In this document: piece after piece, positions 55,883-64,000 of the stretch
How positions within the stretch are numbered: the first letter of the stretch is position 1
Layout of the letters: each line of letters starts with the position of its first letter
DNA from: Prostheceraeus crozeri
Lineage: Eukaryota; Platyhelminthes; Polycladida; Euryleptidae
Direction: 5' to 3'
NCBI GenBank assembly: GCA_907163375.1
Contig: CAJQUW010006977.1
Span: forward strand, 403,576 to 467,575
Length of the DNA stretch: 64,000 nt
The notes under the pieces: model-generated
What the model was told of the DNA's origin: nothing
The model's database searches: none
Seen by the model: the letters and a program-made list of their open reading frames with translations, nothing else
Translations under genes and position numbers: made by a program

Positions 55883-58317
55883 TTGTCGGGAGATGAAAGC
55901 GTGTGATCATTTGTAATTGTGATCATAATCATTGTGATCGTCGTAACTTGGTGCTCCCGATACATTTGCGACAGTTATGAAACTTCCCTTTCAAGTGCCG
56001 ATCGTGCAGGCGGAAACGTGGAAAGTGATGAACAAGGGAAACTTCTCTCGCCACCCAAAGTTCGCCTCTCGCTTCTCCCATCATCATTCCCTAAACACTG
56101 AGAACTTTCCCATGCATTACCACTGAGATGACGTCAATTTCGCATGCAAACTTGGATCATTTTCTCTTCACTTTCTCTACCATGCATTGTGACTGTTTGT
56201 GTGCAATCTTCTCCCGTCCAATTTTGTTCAATTCACCGAAGTCCAATTTTGTGAATAAGCAATAGGTAAGTCATTGACTGCATATGTGTCATATAACTAA
56301 GTTTTCCAATAATTGTAAAATCAAAGCCTATTGTGCCTTCTGTAGGGGCCTATATGCATTAGTTGACTGTCATCTTATAAAAGTTTACATGTTTACATTT
56401 CCCATAATCAACGATAACATTGATTATGGAAATAGAATGGAGAAATATGTCCAATAGACGACTGACATATTTCATGAAAAGAATATTTTGCATGATGGCT
56501 ACGACTGATGAAACATGGAGTAGAAAATATTGTTCTTGATATAATAAGTCATATAATTATGAAGTTGTGGAAAGACCAAATGACCTATTACATCCACGAA
56601 GTTTTATCCATTGACAAATGACATCAATGTATTCGGCGAAAATACCGTTTGTTCTTTGTAGATTCCTACATGACAAATGAATGGAATTAGTAAGTATCAC
56701 ATCATAGATTATTTACACCGAACTATCTAATGCCAAAAAAAAATTAGCCGCTAGCTATACTTCGTATTAGTTATCTTGCAAAATTTACGGTACCGGTACC
56801 AACGAACAAGTGTTTTTCGATGTTTGTGTGCAACGAATTAAATATCAATAAAGGAGCATATTTACAATTCATGTACCGTAGTATATTTGCAACAATGTTT
56901 AAATCATGTTGGAATTTTCTTGTAGAGGTGTATAATCCGCTATTCATTCTGTCCAATCTTCTCTGTGGTCTTCAGCTCCATTCCCTGCTGCAAATTAATC
57001 GAATTCTCTGGTACATACTCAAAGGTACGCAATTCATCACTTCATTATGTGCAAGATTCTAAATGCAATATCTGCAGATCCGTCATAAGCAAAATGTGCA
57101 CTTTCGGAGAGTCAGCAACTCATTGCATGCTGAGCTTTCTGAAACTTCAGCAGTTCTCACAATGATCAATCGAAGTGAAATGTTTTCGTCTCTCATATGC
57201 TGCATCTATAGGTTTTGGTGTAAAAACGCATGCACTGTAGTTTTATAGCATATACTTAATTTTCTGCTGATGATGATCGAAATAGACAACAATAGATTAA
57301 AACTATAAAATAATAGAGACAGTTTCATCTTATCACTATAAAAATATTTGGTAAAAATTGAGAATTCCATTCAAAAATTGATATATTAAATATCATGACT
57401 TTTTTAAAATTTAGAAAGTCCGAACTGTCTCAAAACACTGCGAACGACGCAAAATATTGAAATGAACCGTCAGAAATCTATTTACTCTAATTCCTGCATT
57501 AGATTCAAATTACAAAAACAAATAATAATAATAATAGTATTAAGCAATTTATTCTTATAATTATATTATTTTATTATCATAATAAATCTTTATTCAATAA
57601 ACGATAGTAGTCTATATAACGCATACAATCATAAATGAAGAAATACTACGGTAAAGAAAATCAGTAGATATCCTAAGACTCAATAAACAAGGCAAATACA
57701 AATTGAGACCTTTAGACATGGACTCCTAGATAGATTTTGGTCACTTCTCGTAAAATGGTGAACTACGATATCCATTTAGTTGAAGCTAATCATTATGTGA
57801 CGGACACTTGTATGTTTTCAATATCCAAAAATGTGACTCGTGCGAAATGTTCTTTAGAGCATACAGATTAAAATCAGGAGAATTGACGAAAATAGTTTGT
57901 TGATTCTAGTTGAAAAGTGGTTGCCAAAAATGACAAATAGTTTTTAATCGGAACTTGTGATGTTATTAGTCTTCTTTGTATCTTGAATCAAAGAGGACAC
58001 AATATTTCACGTACAACCTGTGTGCATCGAGTGAATGAGAAAGAGCTTTCTTTCTGTATTCTAGCAATGCAACAGCTGAATCATACATAAATGACTAACT
58101 CCGCCTCCTCACATATTTTTTTTATCATTTTGTCAATTCGCACCGCTTTGATACGAAATTCACTGACTTTGTTCCTTTTGGTATTTGACACGATACAGGC
58201 GTCATCAGTGTGATGAATTTTCAGTGTAGTCGGTCTGTCTGCGCAAATCTTATTGGCAGTCAACCTCGATAATTGAGCAGGCACTATTGACAATTGTTAT
58301 CAAGGAAAGGTTGAGAA
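55883..58317. other. No recognisable gene
   Basis: AT-rich sequence with ORFs of 60-80 codons lacking any motif. A CRE-like TGACGTCA lies at about 56129, and AATAG followed by GTAAGT at about 56262-56272 could be a splice donor of an unidentified 5' exon, but neither is enough to call a gene. Confidence 0.5.
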
Positions 58318-59054
58318 CACAGAATTAGATTGTTTAATCGTATCACTTTGCTAGAAGTGCAAACTGATTCAAACAGATGGCACATGCAGGAACTTAATAA
58401 GTGGGCAAAAAGAAACTTTCAATACCTTACAGAGATAGGAAAAATAGTCGTGCGTCGCTTGCGGATTGCTCTGAATTCCTTCAAAATGCTCCGATCGTCA
58501 CGACTCCTTCAGATTCGAAGAATTCAGATCATTGCGCAAAAGTTTTATCGATAATGTTGGGCCCTCCGATCATTTTAAAAAAAGTTAGCAGGCGCATTAA
58601 AAAAAGTTCACAAACTTCTCTGTAGAACTTGACATCGACTGTGTCTCTTTGCTGTGTGATCCGGTTGATAACAGTCACTGAAACTTTGCACAATTTGGCG
58701 TGTTTAATGTTGAACAGGCTGCTCATTGTTCGATTGCTATGGTATTTAGTGAGCAGATTGTGCCATTTCACTTACGTTGCATGTTCCAATGTTTCCCTTC
58801 TAGTCAAACGGAAGAAGAGACGACCTGTCTAATTCTGTGAGTCAAGCACAGCAGGTCCCTCATCCTATCTCCGCATTGAAATCATATAAATACAGTGATA
58901 ACAATGCGCAGTAATGCCTGATTTACATTTACTATGCACACTATGAACACTTGCATGTTTGCTAATTATGAAGATTGTCGAGTGCCAGTTCGCCTGGCTT
59001 CCAATGCTTCCCTTCTAGTCAAACGGAAGAATAGACGACCTGTCTAATTCTGTG
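58318..59054. mobile_element. Composite hAT-type MITE with duplicated right end and outer 8-bp target duplication
   Basis: A 522-bp MITE body (58318-58839) nearly identical to 29072-29593 is followed by 158 bp of other sequence and a second copy of the last 56 bp (58999-59054). GTTGAGAA lies directly before 58318 and directly after 59054, but not after 58839 (AGTCAAGC). The target duplication therefore belongs to the outer pair of ends. The whole 737 bp was inserted as one unit. Confidence 0.9.
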
Positions 59055-59062
59055 GTTGAGAA

Positions 59063-59340
59063 TGTAATTCATTCATCGATACATGTCAGCAATGAATCGT
59101 CCGCGACGTCTCGCGCTTGCTCAGGCAGTTGCAGCTATCACTGAAATGTCATCTGAAAATGAGGATAGCGAATCCGACCAAGATCAACAAGAGAGTGAGG
59201 CAAAAAATATTGACGATGTACACGAACAGCAACGAGAGACACTCACAGAAAACGTACCTACGGGCACGGTCGTGGTAGTAGTAATCCCGTGGCAGACGGA
59301 AGCGCAGTGCGGTGCAGCGATGAGACATCGCTGCTGAGTC
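59063..59340 (+). other. Unrecognised 84-codon ORF with acidic stretch
   Basis: From an ATG at 59083, MSAMNRPRRLALAQAVAAIT is followed by a serine- and aspartate-rich segment (SSENEDSESDQDQQESEA). Such acidic starts occur in transposase N-termini, but there is no catalytic domain downstream. It could be an exon or a relic; I do not assign it. Confidence 0.35.
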
Positions 59341-59359
59341 ATCATGCTGACTGAGCCCC

Positions 59360-60480
59360 CCTCTGGAAGGATGGTGAGGGAGATGGTTAAGGATGTGCTG
59401 GGAAGAATGGGTCCGTGAAGAGAAAACTGTTCCTTACCCTCCCCCCTGGAAGGCAGGAGGAACTGTGAGGCAAGGGTAGGAATGTGGGAAGGATAGAGTG
59501 AAAAAAGGTGGGTTTTGGGATGAGAAAGGTCGGAATTCGGCATGAAGGAGGGTTCGGATGGGAAAACGGAGGTCAGATTCGGAATCTACGTGAAAGTTTG
59601 GGTTGGGAAGGAAAGCAGAGAGGAGTTTTCCTGTGAGGTAAGGGGCGGAATCTCTGAAAACGGCAGAGTTAGAAAAAAGCGGGTTTTGGTTTTGGGATGA
59701 GAGAAGTCGTTTTTCGGTATGAAGGAGTGCTCGGATGGGAAAACGGAGGGCAGATTCTGAGTCTAAGTGAAATTTTGGTTCTAGGAACTTCTTTCTAGCT
59801 CAATCGGAGACAAAAAGTTCTGACCCCCCTCTGGAACGAGACTTCCAACTTTGGTTCTAGAGATCGTAGAAAGTCGTGTGATAGCTCATTTGAAAGCTAA
59901 GAGTGAGAAAAATCCAGTGGAATGCTGAGTTTGGTCCTATTTTCCTTGATTTAGATAGGAAAATGGCAAGAAAACGTCAGAGTTAGAAAAGGCAGGTTTT
60001 GGTCGTTTTGGGATAAGAAAGGCCATTTTTTCGACATGAAGGAGTGCTAGGACAACGGATGGAAAATTCGGACTTTTTGGCCAATTTTGGGTCTAGGGAC
60101 TTGTTTCCAGCTCAATCGGAGAGAAAAAGTTCTGACCCCCCCTCTGGAACGAGACTTCCAACTTTGGTTCTAGAGATCGTAGGAAGTAGTGCAATAGCTC
60201 ATTTGAAAGCTAAGAGTGAGACACATTCATTGGAAGAAACGGCTTGTTCATGTCAGCCTTCGTTTAGATGTGAGACTCCATTGAAAATTTTAGAAATTGG
60301 CGAAAAAACGACAGAGTTAGAATTTTTACGAAAACAGCTCCAGCGGGTGAACGAAGCCTCGGACGGGAAAACGGAGACCAGATTTGGAATCAGCGTGCCA
60401 TTCTTCAACTAGAGGGTGAGTTTCAAGTGAATCGGAGAGAAAAAGTTGAACATTTTCTTCACACTGGGTCTCCACACGGG
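59360..60480. repeat. Diverged tandem repeats, about 313-bp unit
   Basis: CTGGAACGAGACTTCCAACT with TTGGTTCTAGAGATCGTAG occurs at about 59831 and 60145, and ATGAAGGAGTGCT and GGATGGGAAAACGGAG recur about every 200-310 bp from 59540 on. At least three degenerate units can be traced. Sequence is G- and A-rich on the plus strand. A 122-codon frame (60044-60412) runs through it without known motifs. Confidence 0.75.
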
Positions 60481-60850
60481 ATTTTTTCGTGAAAATGTTA
60501 AATTGTAGCCACCTTTGGCGATGAATATTGGTGGATTGGAAGTGAATGAAGAGCTCGGGTTTCTTTTAGGGGCAAGACCGCACTTTGTTCTCTAGGATCC
60601 TATCTTTTCATATCTGTGGAAGGTTCCTTTCCCAAATGAGAGCATGTTTAAAATCGAATGTTTGCGCATTTTCCAAGATTTTGGAACTTTTGAAAAAATG
60701 TTTTTTCAACTCGGCTTCTGGTCATCGTAGAGAGTCGAGGGATAGCTTAAATGAAAGGTGAGAACGAGAAAAAGTGACTGTCAAAAGTTGGAGTCAATTG
60801 GAGCACTAGAACCGGAGATAGACGTGTTTAAAGTTTTGGATGATGGATAT

Positions 60851-60884
60851 TACGTCATCAGCTGATCGTCACAAACTATATAAG
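60851..60884 (+). promoter_or_regulatory. TATA box with CRE-like element
   Basis: TACGTCATCA at about 60851 and CTATATAAG at 60876-60884 stand just before the 60896 repeat, whose first bases lie about 15-25 bp after the TATA box. The second copy of the repeat at 63237 lacks this upstream part. No coding frame follows closely, so this is only a possible promoter. Confidence 0.4.
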
Positions 60885-60895
60885 TGGAAACTCTA

Positions 60896-62100
60896 CTTGT
60901 GGAAATCAGTTCTCCTCCCGACTGGGTTGGGGTAGGTGAACTCCGGAGCTCTGATGATAGCATCGGACATTCCAAATTTCGGGTTTCCGTAAGAAACCGA
61001 CTTAGAAAATTTCATGGCTGATATCAGTTAAGGCGTCAGACTTAAAGGTTAGCCAGGAGATGGCCTTTGTCTCCAGGCCATAAAACACTCCAAAATTTTA
61101 AAGGCATGTAACTTTGCTTCTACAAGTCCGTCTGACTTGATTCAAAAAAGAGTCGATCGCTATTGATCAGACCTATATTTAGAGACTACTTATAAAATTT
61201 CATAAGTAGTGCTAAAAAGTTGAAAATTTCAAATTCACTATTTTTGGAGGTTTTCTGGGGTTTTCGACCCTGCTGAAGTCAATGAAGGCATGGTTAAGTG
61301 TGTGCAAGCCAGTCTTACCATTATACAAGCGTCTTTTCACTGAAAGCGAGCAAGACACGGGAATTTTTACTGTAATATTCCACTGACAGGGTGTTCTTTC
61401 GGGACGGCGGACGATGCCGTAGTGATAAGTGCGGCAAGGGAGTGTGTCATAGTTTAGACCGAAACCGCTGGGGCAACTCATGTCTCATGTTGGGCATCTG
61501 ACACAGTTCTCAACGTAGCACTTTGAACGCCAATCGGTTGAGTCTTAGCTATCTTGTCATGGGTGGCATCTAAACATCTCCATTGCAAAACGCTCAAGCT
61601 CTCTACGGCTTGCTATCACGCTGATCAAAGCAACGACTTGTGATATTTCCTCTTGTAAATAACTCCACCGGTTTTCATGTCTGGCTATCAAGTCATTGAC
61701 GGTGCAAGTCACGGAGATTTTCGGTGTCATACTTCCTGTTGGTGGGCGTTCTTTCGAGACAGCGGTGAAGTCCGTAGCGATGAGTAGTGCACGGGACGTT
61801 GGCAATGGTAATCCTTGGGAAACCTCTCTACGTCATGTTTGCAAGTGGTTGCCTTTCGTCTCAACGTTGTACTCTGACCGCCTGGGCGACATTTAGCTAT
61901 CTGCCACAGGTTACCTCATAAAATCTCCATTGCACTTGTCTCCCGATAGTTGGCCATACATGCGAGAATGAACCATAAGTTCTTTTAAGAACTGTCTCTA
62001 TCACGGAGACGAAATGATGAATGGAATGAATTGGAAGGGTCATTCATGCGCCACACGCAACCACAAGCTCATTTCTCTCTTCGCTAGTGAACAAGCTCTT
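60896..62100. repeat. Long direct repeat, copy 1
   Basis: About 560 bp from CTTGTGGAAATCAGTTCTCC to GAGTGTGTCATAG match 63237-63795 at high identity. Similarity resumes at about 61950 (GTTGGCCATACATGCGAGAAT) after some 490 bp missing in copy 2. Inside that extra part, GGGTGTTCTTTCGGGACGGC (61390) and GGGCGTTCTTTCGAGACAGC (61744) mark a further internal duplication of about 355 bp. No gene was recognised. Confidence 0.85.
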
Positions 62101-62106
62101 GTGAAC

Positions 62107-62335
62107 GTAGTCAGAAAGTGTATCATGGTTTGAAAAGGCAACGTTTAGTGTAGTCAAATGGTTTTACCGTGACACACGTTTGTGAAAGTAAAGTTTGATC
62201 ATCGAAGTTTTATTCGTGAGTGTAGTCAGAAAGTATATCATGGTTTGCAAAAGCAAAGTTTAGTGTAGTCGAATAGTTTTACTGTGATACACGTTTGTAA
62301 AAGTAAAGTTTGATCATTGAAGTTTTGTGACTGAC
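62107..62335. repeat. Tandem duplication, 115-bp unit
   Basis: GTAGTCAGAAAGTGTATCATG starts at 62107 and GTAGTCAGAAAGTATATCATG at 62222. Both units continue with GTTTAGTGTAGTC and CACGTTTGT.AAAGTAAAG. A third, partial unit resembles 63945-64000 in the second long repeat. Confidence 0.85.
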
Positions 62336-62404
62336 TGAACTCACAACAGCATCAGAAAGTTTAGTACAACACAAGTGTCATGAAAAAATACTTAATTTGG
62401 TCTT

Positions 62405-62790
62405 TCATTTGACATCATTGAAACCCACTTTACTAATAGCAATGACAATATGGTTTATTTTATTCAGAAGTAAATGATCGCCGTAACCATGAAAGGTGTC
62501 CATCCGAGAAATAATCTTCCGCAGATGTCGTGTACAAAACTCAGAAGCATCAACAACATATTCTTGTCCGTAGGAACGAAATTGAAAGTCAACTCTTTCC
62601 GCTGCTTCACCTTGTGGAAAATGAGTGTAATTGACATGTGCAATTAAGTGAGCCTTGATGAGACTGTCTTTGAAATAAGATATCAACTCCGTAAATATTT
62701 CTCGTGTGTAGTCTAAACATGCTTCCAATTCTGTCTCCTCCAGTGTTGCGATTCGCGCGTGTTTACACGCGCGCGCGCGTTTTTTGACAA
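62405..62790 (-). other. Unrecognised ORF of at least 107 codons
   Basis: Minus strand, ending with a stop at 62405-62407. The frame is open beyond the first TTG at 62728 through IATLEETELEACLDYTREIF into the GCGCG-rich stretch, so the true start or splice acceptor is unclear. The residues look protein-like, with an acidic helix and RVDFQFRSYGQEYVVDASEF and RHLRKIISRMDTFHGYGDHL, but I recognise no family. It could be the last exon of a gene or transposon protein. Confidence 0.4.
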
Positions 62791-63235
62791 TTTGCGCGTG
62801 TAAGCGTGTTTTTTTCTATTTTTATCCATTTTGCGCGTTTTTTTAAGTTTTCGACTTTTATTTTTAATTTTTGATAATAGAAAACTTTGGTTCTAAAATA
62901 TCAAAATCAAGATATCAAAATTTCAAATTACATGCAGTTTCTAGATAAGCCACATGTATAGCCTATCAAAGATCATTTAGGTTCATTAACATCTCACTCA
63001 ATGGATAGCCTATAGGCCCACTGCTCGTATACATCTACCACTTAAGGCACGTGTGTATTTGACTTGTCCTGAAAAATACCAAAGCTCTTACTATCTGATC
63101 TGCAAATTTAAGCTTTGTAAAAATTCGTTTCATCAAATATTAGCGTTCATAGTTGCCATTTTGGCTTATTTGTAAGAAAATACATGTGCGCGTGTTTTTC
63201 GACCTTGCGCGTTTTTATTACCCTACGCCAAGAAT
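62745..63235. repeat. GCGCG-rich insertion-like segment between the long repeats
   Basis: GCGCGTGTTTACACGCGCGCG and TTGCGCGTGTAAGCGTG near 62755-62810 and GTGCGCGTGTTTTTCGACC near 63186 bracket an AT-rich core. CpG density here is far above the rest of the window. The two edges do not form a clean inverted repeat. Confidence 0.5.
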
Positions 63236-63236
63236 C

Positions 63237-64000
63237 CTTGTGGAAATCAGTTCTCCTCCCGACTGGGTTGGGGTAGGTGAACTCCGGAGGTCTGATGATA
63301 GCATTGGAAATCTCAAAAACCGGGTTTCTGTAAGAAACCGACTTAGAAAATTTCATTGTTGATATCAGCTAAGGCGTCAGAGTTAGAGGTTCGCCAGGAG
63401 ATGGCCTTCGTCTTCAGGCCATAAAAGACTCCAAAACTTTAAAGGCTTGTAACTTTGCTTCTACAAGTCCGTTTGACTTGATTCAAAAAAGGTTCGGTCG
63501 CTATTGATCAGACCTATAGTGACAGACTACCTATAAAATTTCATAAGTAGTGCTAAATGCTAAAAAATTTAAATTCACTATTTTTGGAGGTTTTCTGGGG
63601 TATTCGGCCCTGCTGAAGTCAACGAAAGGATTTGTCATGATGTCTGAGCCAGTCTTCTCATGTCTTACCATGATACAAGCCAGCAAGTTACGCAGAGTTT
63701 TTCTGTAATATTTCACTGACAGGGTGTTCCTTCGGGACGGCGGATGATGCCGTAGTGATAAGTGTGGCAATGGAGTGTGTCATGTTCTAGACCGAAAGTT
63801 GGCCAACCATGGGAGAATGATGCATGCGTTCTGCTCGCCTCTATCACCGAGGCTAAATGATGAAGGGATGAAACGGCAGGCCACCCTTGCACCACATGCA
63901 ACACATCACAGACATCTCTCTTAGCTAGGGAACAAGCTCTTGTGAGTGTAGTTAGAAACTTTATCATGTCGTACAAAAGTTTTACTGCAACACAGGTTGA
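63237..64000. repeat. Long direct repeat, copy 2, runs off the window
   Basis: It repeats 60896 onward at an offset of 2341 bp through GGCCATAAAAGACTCCAAAA and CACTATTTTTGGAGGTTTTC. It skips about 490 bp, and continues to AACAAGCTCTTGTGAGTGTAG (63931), matching 62090 in copy 1. It is cut by the window edge. No gene was recognised. Confidence 0.85.

Noticed and set aside
60896-61250. Spliced-leader or other small RNA gene: TATA box, GGGTTGGGGTAGGTGAAC donor-like sequence, ATTTTTGG Sm-like site
   Set aside because: The Sm-like site is about 340 bp from the start, too far for a spliced leader, and the second copy lacks the TATA box.

Overview
This window reads as nuclear DNA of an invertebrate animal. 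It is AT-rich. One host gene is split by introns of 5.7 to 17.6 kb with normal GT/AG borders. Most of the rest is transposon debris: hAT, Tc1/IS630, piggyBac, a CACTA/Chapaev-like element, Penelope-like elements, LINEs, tRNA-derived SINEs and several MITE families. Nothing visible fixes the phylum.

Host genes. The plus strand of roughly 2.0-34.4 kb carries the last four exons of GFM2, the mitochondrial elongation factor G 2 that works in ribosome recycling. The exons are 1990-2453, 20031-20352, 27608-28141 and 33849-34412. Reading phase is kept across every intron and an AATAAA lies at 34541. The exons for the P-loop and switch I must lie upstream of the window. On the minus strand, 41027-42586 is a complete single-exon 12-TM MFS transporter most like MFSD1, followed by a degenerate partial duplicate of its own C-terminal third (40780-40950). 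No other host gene can be supported.

Layout. 1-2 kb: two SINE copies and a LINE tail. 2.5-20 kb (GFM2 intron): a hAT MITE, a SINE, a Penelope-like element with GIY-YIG domain, a LINE, an IS630/Tc1 element with tandem-repeat terminal arms, and a 3.6 kb hAT transposon with an 8-bp target duplication. 20.3-27.6 kb: MITEs starting 7 bp past a splice donor, and two LINE fragments. 28.1-33.8 kb: a MITE, SINE and LINE scraps, a piggyBac relic and a Penelope copy with inverted ends. 34.9-40.2 kb: LINE, MITEs, and an old hAT carrying an uninterrupted Tc1 transposase. 43.7-49.7 kb: a MITE and a three-level nest (hAT in hAT, CACTA/Chapaev-like inside). 49.9-53.2 kb: an inverted pair of about 850-bp non-autonomous elements around a composite MITE. 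53.4-55.2 kb: 290-bp direct repeats flanking a small element built from six copies of a 15-bp motif. 58.3-59.1 kb: a composite MITE. 59.3-64 kb: diverged tandem and direct repeats with one unrecognised ORF.

The strongest unexplained signals are the six-copy GTCCTCTGACCGAGA element (54138-54601), the composite MITEs that appear to have moved by an outer end (58318-59054, possibly 50894-51906), and the unequal repeat arrays in the arms of the IS630/Tc1 element (10975-13593). No prokaryotic features, CRISPR arrays, rRNA or intact tRNA genes were seen.
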